DNA from: JABFWF01 sp035539135
GTDB taxonomy: Bacteria; Pseudomonadota; Gammaproteobacteria; Xanthomonadales; Xanthomonadaceae
Direction of reading: 5' to 3'
Length of the DNA stretch: 64,000 nt
Assembly: GCA_035539135.1 (NCBI GenBank)
Contig: DATLJD010000013.1
Location: forward strand, 62,001-126,000
Within the stretch, counting starts at the first letter, position 1; each line of letters starts with the position of its first letter. This document shows, piece after piece, positions 33,460-41,495 of the stretch. The notes below the pieces were generated by a model. That model was not told where the DNA came from and ran no database searches. It was given only the letters and a program-made list of their open reading frames with translations. Made by a program: the position numbers and the translations under genes.

Positions 33460-35454
33460 ATGCCCGACGGCATCGGAGGCCGCACCGCGCAGCGGTGGTG
33501 GATGGGAGTGGCGCTGGCGGCCGCGGTGCTGTTCCCCGGCGGGGCGCGCGCGGTCAGCCTGGATCCCGCGCTGCTGCCGGCGATCCAGGCCGCGACCTTC
33601 GAGGTGGTCGCCGCCAAGCCGGTCCACGACCCCCTGACCTACGACAAGCCGCTGCCGCTGGAGCTGCTGCCCTTCCAGGAGCGCAACGACGAGTACTACT
33701 CGATCGGCACCGCCTTCGCGATCGGCGACGGCCGCTACGTCACCGCCGCGCATGTGCTGCTGACCGGCGTCGACAGCCTGTGGGGGCCGCCCGCGCTGCG
33801 CGACAACCACGGCCGCGTCTACGCGATCGACAGCGTGCGCAAGTTCTCGCTGGAGCGGGACTTCGTCGAGTTCACCCTCGCCGAAGCGCCGCCCGCGGCC
33901 GCGGCCCTGCCGGTGCAGACCGCGCCCGCGCAGGGCCAGACCGTGTACTCGGTCGGCAACGCCTACGGCACTGGCGTGGTGATCCGCGACGGCCTGTACA
34001 CCTCCGACACGCCCGAGCAGCAGGACGGACGCTGGAAGTGGATGCGCTTCTCGGCGCCGGCCTCGCCCGGCAACAGCGGCGGCCCGCTGGTGGACGCGGA
34101 GGGCAAGGTGATCGGCGTGGTGCTGGCCAAGTCGCCGAACGAGAACCTCAACTACGCGCTGCCGATCTCGCTGGTCCTGCAGGCGCCGGACGGCGTGGCC
34201 GGGATCGACCAGCGCATCGGCTACCAGTTCGACGTCTTCGACAGCACGCTGAGCAATACGCTGACGACGCAGTTCGCGCTGCCGCTGAAGCTGGCGGACT
34301 TCTTCCGCGCCTATTCGCAGCGCACCAACGCCTGGTTCGACGCCCAGCTGGCCGCGCTGCTGAAGAAGGATCCGGCGCGGATGTTCCCGGACGGCGCCGA
34401 CACCGCCGCGCTGCTGCACTCGATACCGACCATGGGCGACTTCCCGAAGATCGTGGTCCGCGACGACGGCGGCAAGTGGGGCATCGCCGGCGAGCAGAAG
34501 GACGACTACCGGCTCGGTGCGAACGGCTACGTCACCCTCGGCAGCTACGGCAAGAACATGCTGTTCCACCTGCGCCGGCCGGACGACGTGCCGGCCGCGC
34601 GGCTGTACGCCGATCCCGCCGCGCCGATGGACCTGTTGCTGAAGACCGGCTTCGCCAAGCGCCAGGTCGCCAACCAGAACATCCAGGTGACCTCGCTCGG
34701 CCAGCCGCGCGCGAGCAGCCGCCATACCGACGCCTGGGGCCGCGGGTGGCGCATGTGGGAATGGACGCTGCCCTACGCCAACGCGGTGCTGGTGGTCGCC
34801 GCGCTGCCGGTGCCGGACGGCTACGTCGGCATCGCCCGCTACGGGTCCGCGCTGCAGGCGCACGACCAGGCGATCAACCTGCGCGCGCTGACCGACTTCA
34901 CCTACGCCAACTACGACGGCACCCTGGCGCAGTGGCAGGACTTCCTGCGGGATCCGGGCCTGTTGCCGGAAGCGCTGGCCGATACCCGCATCCGCGCCGA
35001 CTTCGGCAAGCGCTTCGAGTATGCCTCGCCCCGCATGCGCCTGGCGTTCGGCCCGGAACTGCAGGCGATCGGGCCGGACAGCATCCTCACCCTGGGGTTC
35101 GCCTTCTACCGCGACGGCGGCAAGGTCGTGTGGGACGTGGCCGAGCTGTGGCTTTCCGCGCGCTCCACCGAGAACAATTTCGTGATGGTGGTGCGCGAGC
35201 AGGAGCCGCCCGGGGAGCTTGGCGACGACTGGCGCAACGACTGGGAGCGCGTGCTGCACCGCCGCCATCGCTACGACGGCGTGTCCCGCCACGACGACGA
35301 CGCGACCAAGGTCACCGGCGTGGTCGGCCCCGACGCCGCGGCCGCGCCGAAGGTGCTGTACAGCGCGACCGTCGCGGCGGAAGGCAGCCAGCCGCAGGAG
35401 GCGATGGCGGCGAAGCTGGCGCTGCTGGTCGCCGGCCTGCGGGTGCTGGAGTGA
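33460..35454 (+). CDS. Exported trypsin-like serine protease with a large unknown C-terminal domain
   Basis: A 664-residue protein. Residues 1-31 form a signal peptide (MGVALAAAVLFPGGARA). An S1/S1C-type domain follows, with TAAHVLL (His), a candidate Asp in LERDFVEFTL, and ASPGNSGGPLVDAEGKVIGVV (Ser). It ends near residue 240. The remaining about 420 residues have no PDZ-like or other family I recognise; they are Trp/Tyr-rich and mixed alpha/beta. The gene lies between rapZ and the IIA-Man gene, where I expect close linkage in relatives, behind a GATAGG at 33414-33419 that may be a -10. A GAGG Shine-Dalgarno precedes the ATG. Substrate and role unknown. Confidence 0.8.
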   Translation: MPDGIGGRTAQRWWMGVALAAAVLFPGGARAVSLDPALLPAIQAATFEVVAAKPVHDPLTYDKPLPLELLPFQERNDEYYSIGTAFAIGDGRYVTAAHVLLTGVDSLWGPPALRDNHGRVYAIDSVRKFSLERDFVEFTLAEAPPAAAALPVQTAPAQGQTVYSVGNAYGTGVVIRDGLYTSDTPEQQDGRWKWMRFSAPASPGNSGGPLVDAEGKVIGVVLAKSPNENLNYALPISLVLQAPDGVAGIDQRIGYQFDVFDSTLSNTLTTQFALPLKLADFFRAYSQRTNAWFDAQLAALLKKDPARMFPDGADTAALLHSIPTMGDFPKIVVRDDGGKWGIAGEQKDDYRLGANGYVTLGSYGKNMLFHLRRPDDVPAARLYADPAAPMDLLLKTGFAKRQVANQNIQVTSLGQPRASSRHTDAWGRGWRMWEWTLPYANAVLVVAALPVPDGYVGIARYGSALQAHDQAINLRALTDFTYANYDGTLAQWQDFLRDPGLLPEALADTRIRADFGKRFEYASPRMRLAFGPELQAIGPDSILTLGFAFYRDGGKVVWDVAELWLSARSTENNFVMVVREQEPPGELGDDWRNDWERVLHRRHRYDGVSRHDDDATKVTGVVGPDAAAAPKVLYSATVAAEGSQPQEAMAAKLALLVAGLRVLE

Positions 35455-35503
35455 GCCCCGCGCGGCGCCGTCGCCGGCCGCGCGCGTCTGCTATTTTCAG
35501 CGC

Positions 35504-35896
35504 ATGAGCGTCGGCATCCTGCTGGTCACCCACGAAGGCGTCGGCAGCGCCGTGCTCGCCGTCGCCGGGCGGCTGCTGCGGCAACTGCCGCTGCGGGTCG
35601 AGTCGTTCGAGATGCGCTTCGACGCCGATCCCGAGGCGGCGCTGCCCGCCGCCAGCGCGGCCCTGCGGCGGGTGGATGGCGGCGACGGCGTGCTGCTGCT
35701 CACCGACCTGTACGGCGCCACGCCGGCCAACCTCGCCACCCGCCTCGCGCGGCTGGGCACGCCGGCGAGGCGGGTGGCGGGGCTGAGTCTGCCGATGCTG
35801 CTGCGGGTGCTGAACTATCCCGACCTTCCCCTCGACGAACTGCAACGCGTGGCCGCCGCCGGCGCCCGCAACGGAGTGATCCCCGACGATGCTTGA
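35504..35896 (+). CDS. Mannose-type PTS EIIA domain protein
   Basis: A 130-residue PTS EIIA-Man fold with the phosphorylated His10 in LLVTHEGVGSAV and LLLTDLYGATPANLA. No IIB, IIC or IID is encoded here, so it should act as a regulatory phosphate acceptor. It overlaps the HPr start by eight bases, forming an EIIA-HPr-EI operon. A TATTTT at 35491-35496 may be a -10. Confidence 0.9.
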   Translation: MSVGILLVTHEGVGSAVLAVAGRLLRQLPLRVESFEMRFDADPEAALPAASAALRRVDGGDGVLLLTDLYGATPANLATRLARLGTPARRVAGLSLPMLLRVLNYPDLPLDELQRVAAAGARNGVIPDDA

Positions 35897-36158
35897 ACGG
35901 ACCCTCGTCGTCAGCAACCGCCTCGGCCTGCACGCGCGCGCGACCGCGAAGCTGGTGCAGGCGCTGTCCGGCTTCCGCTGCAACGCCATCCTCGCCGCAC
36001 GCGGCCGCGAGGTGAACGCCAAGAGCATCATGGGCGTGATGCTGCTCGCCGCGGGCCAGGGCACCGAAGTCCTGCTGCGGGTGGACGGCGAGGACGAGCA
36101 GGCCGCCGCCGACGCGGTCGCCGAGCTGTTCGCCCGCCGCTTCGACGAGGAGAGCTGA
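35889..36158 (+). CDS. ptsH: Phosphocarrier protein HPr
   Basis: An 89-residue HPr with both regulatory sites: His15 in NRLGLHARATAKL, phosphorylated by EI, and Ser46 in NAKSIMGVM, the HprK target. It links EI to the IIA proteins here (PtsN and the mannose-type). It overlaps both flanking genes. Confidence 0.96.
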   Translation: MLERTLVVSNRLGLHARATAKLVQALSGFRCNAILAARGREVNAKSIMGVMLLAAGQGTEVLLRVDGEDEQAAADAVAELFARRFDEES

Positions 36159-37903
36159 TGCGGCTGGTCGTGCCCGGGCATGGCGCCTCGCGCGGCAGCG
36201 CGCTCGGGCGCGCGCGGGTGCGGCAGCCGCACGCCCTGGACGTCGTCGAGGAGCGCATCCCCGCCGCCCAGGTCGAGGACGAACTGGCCCGGCTGCATGC
36301 GGCGATCGACACCGTGCGCGAGGAGATGCGCGGCCTGCGCAAGCGCCTGCAGGGCGCGCTGGCGCAGGAGATCGGCGAGTTCCTCGACCTGCACGCGCTG
36401 CTGCTCGACGACCCCGAATTGCTGCAGGGGCTGGACACCCTGATCCGCGGCGGCCGCTACTCGGCCGACTACGCGCTGCGGGTGCAGCGCGACCGCATCG
36501 CTGGCGTCTTCACCGGCATGGACGACGCCTACCTGCGCAGCCGCATCGACGACATCGACCAGGTCATCGGCCGCATCCACGCCGCGCTGCACCGGCGCAG
36601 CGCCGACGTGCGCGGCATCGCCGGCGAGATCCTGGTCGCCGACAACGTCGCCCCGGCCGAGCTTGCCCAGTTGCAGGCGCAGGGCGTGCTGGCGGTGGTC
36701 ACCGCCAGCGGCAGCCCGCTCTCGCACAACGCGATCCTCGCCCGCAGCCTGCACCTGCCGCTGGTGGTGGGTGCGGCGCAGGCGCTGCAGAAGATCAACG
36801 ACGGCGACGTGCTGGTCGTGGACGGCGGCACCGGCCTGGTGGTGCGCGATCCGGACGCTGCCGACCTGCGCGCGCACCGCGCCCGCGTGCGCGAGGGCAA
36901 GCGCGAGCGCCGCGAGCTCAACCGCCTGCGCCGCGAGCCCTCGCGCACGCTCGACGGCTTCGACGTCAAGCTGTGGGCGAACGCCGAATCGCGCGAGGAC
37001 GTCGCCGAAGCGCACGCCCTGGGCGCCGCCGGCGTCGGCCTGTACCGCACCGAGTTCCTGTTCCTCGGCCGGCGCGAGCTGCCCGACGAGGAGGAGCAGT
37101 TCCGCGCCTATCGCGACCTCGTGCTCGGCATGACCGGCCGCACCGTCACCGTCCGCACCCTCGACGTCGGCGCCGACAAGGCGGACAGCAGCGGCCTGGC
37201 GCTGGCCGACGAACCCAATCCGGCGCTCGGCGTGCGCGGCGTGCGGCTGTCGCTGCGCAGGCAGGAGGTGTTCGAGACCCAGCTGCGCGCGATCGTGCGC
37301 GCGTCGGCGTACGGACCGCTGCGGGTGCTGGTGCCGATGGTCGCGTGCCGCGAGGAGATGGTGGCGGTGCGCGCGCTGCTGGCGCGGATCGCCGCCGACA
37401 TGCGCGCCGCCGGCCACGCGGTCGCGGACGACATCCCACTCGGCGCGATGATCGAGGTGCCGTCGGCGGCGCTGGCGCTCGCCGGCTTCATCGACACGGT
37501 GGATTTCATCTCGGTCGGCACCAACGACCTCGTCCAGTACCTGCTCGCCGCCGACCGCGACAACGAGGCGCTGGGCACGCTGTACTCGCCACTGCACCCG
37601 GCGGTGCTGCGTTTGCTGCGCGAGATCATCGTGGTCGCGCAGCGACGCGGACGCAGCGTCGCGGTGTGCGGCGAACTCGCCGCCGACCCGGCCTTCGTGC
37701 CGCTGTTGCTGGCGCTCGGCCTCGGCGAGCTGAGCATGCACCCGACGATGCTGCTGGAGGTGCGCCAGGCGATCCGCGCCTGCGACCTCGCCGCGCTGCG
37801 CAAGCGGGCCCCGGCCCTGCTGCGCGCGCGCGACCGCGCCGGCATTCTGCGCTGGCTGGAGTCGGCTTCGCCCGCGGTCACGACGCGGAGCTCCGCGCGT
37901 TGA
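36158..37903 (+). CDS. ptsI: Phosphoenolpyruvate-protein phosphotransferase EI
   Basis: A 581-residue EI: N-terminal swivel domain with active His190 in SGSPLSHNAILARSL, and a C-terminal PEP-binding barrel with GLYRTEFLFL, RTLDVGADK, NPALGVRGVRL, FISVGTNDLVQY and VCGELAADP. The His loop departs from the usual GGxTSHxAI pattern (Ser for Gly, Leu for Thr, Asn after His). It has no GAF domain, so it is EI rather than EI-Ntr (PtsP). It feeds HPr. The stop overlaps the following TTG start. Confidence 0.95.
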   Translation: MRLVVPGHGASRGSALGRARVRQPHALDVVEERIPAAQVEDELARLHAAIDTVREEMRGLRKRLQGALAQEIGEFLDLHALLLDDPELLQGLDTLIRGGRYSADYALRVQRDRIAGVFTGMDDAYLRSRIDDIDQVIGRIHAALHRRSADVRGIAGEILVADNVAPAELAQLQAQGVLAVVTASGSPLSHNAILARSLHLPLVVGAAQALQKINDGDVLVVDGGTGLVVRDPDAADLRAHRARVREGKRERRELNRLRREPSRTLDGFDVKLWANAESREDVAEAHALGAAGVGLYRTEFLFLGRRELPDEEEQFRAYRDLVLGMTGRTVTVRTLDVGADKADSSGLALADEPNPALGVRGVRLSLRRQEVFETQLRAIVRASAYGPLRVLVPMVACREEMVAVRALLARIAADMRAAGHAVADDIPLGAMIEVPSAALALAGFIDTVDFISVGTNDLVQYLLAADRDNEALGTLYSPLHPAVLRLLREIIVVAQRRGRSVAVCGELAADPAFVPLLLALGLGELSMHPTMLLEVRQAIRACDLAALRKRAPALLRARDRAGILRWLESASPAVTTRSSAR

Positions 37904-38340
37904 CCACGATCCGCCAGGCCACCGTCGCCGACCTCCCCGCGCTCGCGCCACTGTTCGACGGTTATCGCCGCTTCTACGGGCAGCCGCCTGACCTGCCGCG
38001 CGCGGAAGCCTTCCTGCGGGAACGGATCGAGCGCGGCGAGTCGGTCGTGCTGCTCGCCGAACGCGACGGCCGCGCCGCGGGCTTCACCCAGCTCTATCCG
38101 CTGTTCTCCTCGGTGCGCACGGCGCGGCTGTGGCTGCTCAACGACCTCTACGTCGACGCGCACGCGCGCCACGACGGCGTCGCCCGCGCCCTGCTCGACG
38201 CCGCCGCGCGCTTCGCCCGCGCCGACGGCGCCTGCGGGCTGATGCTGGAAACCACGCCCGACAACCATGCGGCACAGGCGCTGTACCGCGCCGCCGGTTG
38301 GCACGAGGAAGGCAACCGCTGGTTCGCGCTGACGCTGTAA
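37900..38340 (+). CDS. GNAT-family N-acetyltransferase
   Basis: A 146-residue GNAT protein: TIRQATVADLPALAPLF at the start, LNDLYVDAHARHDGVARALL (acetyl-CoA site, R-x-x-G-x-A in slightly altered form) and NHAAQALYRAAGWHEEG. The start is a TTG at 37900 overlapping the ptsI stop (TTGA); no in-frame ATG or GTG lies nearby. It may be co-translated with EI, but a functional link is not evident. In some relatives a magnesium transporter follows ptsI; none is seen here. Confidence 0.82.
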   Translation: MTTIRQATVADLPALAPLFDGYRRFYGQPPDLPRAEAFLRERIERGESVVLLAERDGRAAGFTQLYPLFSSVRTARLWLLNDLYVDAHARHDGVARALLDAAARFARADGACGLMLETTPDNHAAQALYRAAGWHEEGNRWFALTL

Positions 38341-38348
38341 GGCGGCGC

Positions 38349-38618
38349 TCAGCCGGTGGTGAATCCGTCGCCCGCTTCGGCCTCTGCCGCCGGATGGCGC
38401 TCCACCGTCTCCACCCGCGCCAGCGGCGGCCCCTGCCGCAGCCAGCGCGCCAGCGCCTCCAGCGCCGCGTCGTCGCCGGCCGCCAATACCTCGACCCGGC
38501 CGTCCGCCAGGTTGCGCGCATGGCCGCGCAGGCCCAGCCGCATGGCTTGCTCGCGGGTGCCGGCGCGGAAGCACACGCCCTGTACCCGGCCCGCGACGAG
38601 GAAGCGCGCCGCGGTCAT
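38349..38618 (-). CDS. acyP: Acylphosphatase
   Basis: An 89-residue acylphosphatase: FLVAGRVQGVCFRAGTREQA holds the phosphate loop with the catalytic Arg, and GHARNLADGRVEVLAAGD holds the catalytic Asn. It hydrolyses acyl phosphates in the cytosol. The ATG at 38618 comes one base after the stop of the thioredoxin-like gene upstream, so the two are likely cotranscribed. Confidence 0.93.
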   Translation of the reverse strand: MTAARFLVAGRVQGVCFRAGTREQAMRLGLRGHARNLADGRVEVLAAGDDAALEALARWLRQGPPLARVETVERHPAAEAEAGDGFTTG

Positions 38619-38619
38619 C

Positions 38620-39210
38620 TCAACCCGCCTTCGGCCCGCCCGCGGCGGCGATCGCATCCTCGATGTCCTTCGCCGTCACCGGCCCGAGAAAGTGCTTCGC
38701 GACCTTGCCGTCCGGTGCGACCAGGTAGGTCGTGGGCAGGCCGCGCGGGGTGGCGAAGTCCTTCGGCGGGTCGTACACGTCCAGCAACGCGACCGGATAC
38801 ACCACCGGGTGCTGTTTCAGGAACGCGCGCATGTCCTCCGGCGTGGTGTCCTCGTACGCGAGACCGATGACTTCGACGTGCTCGCGCATCGCGTCCAGCG
38901 CGGACAGCTCGGGCATCTCCTTCAGGCAGGGCGCGCACCAGGTCGCCCAGAAGTTGACCACTACCCAGCGGCCGCGCCGGTCGGCGAGCGTCCACGGCTT
39001 GCCGTCCACGGTGGTCACCGACAACGCGGGGACGTCCGCGGTGCGCCCGTCCGGCGGCGCGGTGGTGCCGGGCGCCTGCGCGGCCGGCGCGGCCGGCGCG
39101 GCCGGCGCGGGCGCCGGCGTAGCGGGCGCGGCGGGCGGCGCGGCCTCGCGCTGGCAGGCGGCGACGGCGAGGGCGAGGCCCAGCAACAGGCAGGTACGCA
39201 GCGGGATCAT
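38620..39210 (-). CDS. TlpA/ResA-type thioredoxin lipoprotein
   Basis: A 196-residue protein: lipobox LAVAAC (Cys19), a 35-residue Pro/Ala linker, and a TlpA-like thioredoxin domain with the active site WATWCAPCLKEMPEL and cis-Pro in GLPTTYLVAPDG. It should be a membrane-tethered periplasmic thiol-disulfide reductase, of the type used in cytochrome c maturation or oxidative defence. The first four codons overlap the 3' end of the YihY gene. Confidence 0.92.
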   Translation of the reverse strand: MIPLRTCLLLGLALAVAACQREAAPPAAPATPAPAPAAPAAPAAQAPGTTAPPDGRTADVPALSVTTVDGKPWTLADRRGRWVVVNFWATWCAPCLKEMPELSALDAMREHVEVIGLAYEDTTPEDMRAFLKQHPVVYPVALLDVYDPPKDFATPRGLPTTYLVAPDGKVAKHFLGPVTAKDIEDAIAAAGGPKAG

Positions 39211-40475
39211 TCCGGGACATCCTCGTAGATGGTGGACACGCGCCGCTTGAGCAGGTCGCGCAGCGGCAGGCGCAGCTGGTCGAGTTCGGCGATCGCGGCG
39301 GCGCCGAGCGCATCCTCGCGGCACGGCAGGTGCGCCTCCGCGACCGGGATGCGCAGCTGGCAGGCTTCGTAGAGTTCGCCGACGGTGAGGTCGTCGAGGT
39401 CGCGCGCCAGCAGCCATTCGCCGGACTCGGCGCGCCGCACCAGGTCGATCGCGCACAGCTGCGCGAGCAACTCCTGCACCAGCGCGTCGGTGAGCATCGG
39501 CTCGCGCTGCTGGATCTCGTCGCTGTGCAGGCCCTTGCCGTGCCGCCGTTGCTCGGCGAAGCGGCCGAGCAGGCGCAGCAGGCCGTAGATCTCGTAGCCC
39601 TCCGGCAGCCGCATCGACGCGGGCTGGTAGCGGAACGCGGACACCGCCGCCGCCAGCGACGCGCCCAGCAGCACCGCCAGCCAGGCGAAGTAGAACCAGA
39701 TCAGGAAGATCGGCACGAAGGCGAGCGGGCCGTAGGTCTTCTGGTAGCTCGCGAACTCGGCGAGATACAGGCCGATCCCCCACTTCACCAGCTCGAACAG
39801 CGCCACCGACAACACCGCGCCGAGCAGGGCGTGCCGCCACTGGACGGTCCGATGCGGCACCAGCTTGAAGATCAGCGCGAACGCCGCCAGCTCGATCGCC
39901 ACCGGCGCCAGCTGCAGCATCAGCGACTCCAGCGCGCGCCCGGGCGCGGTCTCGAACACCGCCAGCGCGAAGAAGCGGGTAGACAGCGCCAGGCTCGCCG
40001 CCGCCACCAGCGTGCCCAGGGTCATCACCGTCCAGTAGATCAGGAAGCGGCTGAGCTGCGGCCGGGTCGTCTTCACCCGCCAGATGTGGTTGAAGGCGCG
40101 CTCGATCTGGCGCAGCGCCATCAGCATCGAGAACACCAGCGCGAGCACGCCGGCGGTGGTCAGGGTGCCGATGTTCTCGGTCACCCGCTGCAGGTAGCGC
40201 CGGATCGCGTCGGCGGCGCCCGGCGCGAAGTTGGCGATGACGTAATCCTGCAGCCGCGCGTTCCATTCCGCGAAGGATGGGAAGGCCGAGACCACGCCGA
40301 ACGCCACCATCACCAGCGGCACCAGCGCGAAGGCGGTGGTGTAGGACAGCGCCGCGGCCGATTCCATCAGCCGGTCCTCGAACATGCGCCGGCGCAGGTA
40401 ACGCAGGAACGACAGCACCCGCGCGCGGTCGCGCAGGCGTTCGCCCCAGCGGTACAGGGAGTCCAGGGGATCCAT
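39207..40475 (-). CDS. YihY/BrkB-family membrane protein
   Basis: A 422-residue protein with six predicted helices between about residues 30 and 290 and the family motifs AAALSYTTAFALVPLVMVAFG, YGPLAFVPIFLIWFYFAWLAVLLGA. The C-terminal ~130 residues form a soluble winged-helix-like domain often found in the proteobacterial branch. Once misannotated as RNase BN, its transport function is unsettled. The ATG at 40475 starts the conserved region. It is divergent from wrbA. Confidence 0.9.
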   Translation of the reverse strand: MDPLDSLYRWGERLRDRARVLSFLRYLRRRMFEDRLMESAAALSYTTAFALVPLVMVAFGVVSAFPSFAEWNARLQDYVIANFAPGAADAIRRYLQRVTENIGTLTTAGVLALVFSMLMALRQIERAFNHIWRVKTTRPQLSRFLIYWTVMTLGTLVAAASLALSTRFFALAVFETAPGRALESLMLQLAPVAIELAAFALIFKLVPHRTVQWRHALLGAVLSVALFELVKWGIGLYLAEFASYQKTYGPLAFVPIFLIWFYFAWLAVLLGASLAAAVSAFRYQPASMRLPEGYEIYGLLRLLGRFAEQRRHGKGLHSDEIQQREPMLTDALVQELLAQLCAIDLVRRAESGEWLLARDLDDLTVGELYEACQLRIPVAEAHLPCREDALGAAAIAELDQLRLPLRDLLKRRVSTIYEDVPE

Positions 40476-40551
40476 CGCCGAAGGGTAACCGAAGGCCGGG
40501 TGACGGCGCGGGCGCCGCGGCCGCGCCATTCCCGCCGCCGGCCGCGCTGGC

Positions 40552-40557
40552 TATGCT
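40552..40557 (+). promoter_or_regulatory. Probable -10 of the wrbA operon
   Basis: TATGCT in GGCTATGCTGCG lies 22 bases before the ATG. The same CTATGCTG context occurs 28 bases before the membrane-protein gene at 47067, which supports it as a real promoter element. No clear -35 is visible. Confidence 0.45.
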
Positions 40558-40578
40558 GCGCGGCTGGACGGAGGAACG

Positions 40579-41172
40579 ATGGCCGAGATCCTGGTGCTGT
40601 ACTACAGCCGCGGCGGTTCGGTGGCGCGGCTGGCGCGGCAGGTCGCGCGCGGCGTCGGCGAGGTGCCGGGCATGGCGGCGCGCCTGCGCACGGTGCCGGC
40701 GGTGGCGCCGGTCACCCGCGACGCGGAACCGCCGGTGCCCGACGCCGGCGCGCCCTACGTCGAACGCGCCGACCTCGCCGAGTGCGCCGGCCTGCTGCTC
40801 GGCAGCCCGACCCGCTTCGGCACCATGGCCGCGCCGCTCAAGCACTTCATCGACGGCCTCGGCGGCGAATGGACCAGCGGCACCCTGGTCGGCAAGCCGG
40901 CCGGCGTGTTCACCTCCACCGCGACCATGCACGGCGGCCAGGAGGCGACCCTGCTGTCGATGCTGCTGCCGCTGCTGCACCACGGCTGCGTGATCGCCGG
41001 CATCCCCTACACCGAAGCCGCGCTCAACGCGACCCGCACGGGCGGTACCCCGTACGGCGCGAGCCACGTGGCGGGACACGCCGACGATCCGCAGCCCAGC
41101 GAGCACGAGGCCGAACTCGCGCGCGCGCTCGGGCGCCGCATCGCCACGCTGGCCGCGAGGCTGTCGGCATGA
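40579..41172 (+). CDS. wrbA: NAD(P)H:quinone oxidoreductase WrbA
   Basis: A 197-residue flavodoxin-like protein: LVLYYSRGGSVARLA (FMN phosphate loop), GSPTRFGTMAAPLKHFID, and STATMHGGQEATLLSMLLPLLHHG, all WrbA marks. It reduces quinones by two electrons, avoiding semiquinones. GGAGG precedes the ATG. It heads an overlapping operon with the next two genes. Confidence 0.94.
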   Translation: MAEILVLYYSRGGSVARLARQVARGVGEVPGMAARLRTVPAVAPVTRDAEPPVPDAGAPYVERADLAECAGLLLGSPTRFGTMAAPLKHFIDGLGGEWTSGTLVGKPAGVFTSTATMHGGQEATLLSMLLPLLHHGCVIAGIPYTEAALNATRTGGTPYGASHVAGHADDPQPSEHEAELARALGRRIATLAARLSA

Positions 41173-41495
41173 GCGCGACCCGCGTGTGGCTGCTCGCGAG
41201 CCTGGTCGCACTGGCGCTGCTGTACGCCGCCTGGTTCCGCCACGAGCCCGCCGCGCTGCTGGTGTTCGGCCTGCCGCCCGCGGTGCTGGCCCTGCTGGTC
41301 CGGCGCGGCAGCGCGCGCGCCGGGTTCTTCGCCGGGGTGTTCGCGCTGCTGTGGTTCTCGCACGGGGTGATGGTCGCGTGGACGCGGGCGCCGGAGCGCG
41401 GCTACGCGCTGGGCGCGATCGTGCTGGCGGTGGCGATCGTCTGGTTCGCCAGCCTGCCCGGCCTGCGCGCGCGATTCGGCGCGCGCCGCAAGTGA
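41169..41495 (+). CDS. DUF2069 membrane protein
   Basis: A 108-residue protein with four hydrophobic helices, including LLASLVALALLYAAWF and FFAGVFALLWFSHGVMVAWT. DUF2069 genes commonly follow wrbA in gamma-proteobacteria. Function unknown. It overlaps wrbA by four bases and the sulfotransferase by four. Confidence 0.85.
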   Translation: MSATRVWLLASLVALALLYAAWFRHEPAALLVFGLPPAVLALLVRRGSARAGFFAGVFALLWFSHGVMVAWTRAPERGYALGAIVLAVAIVWFASLPGLRARFGARRK

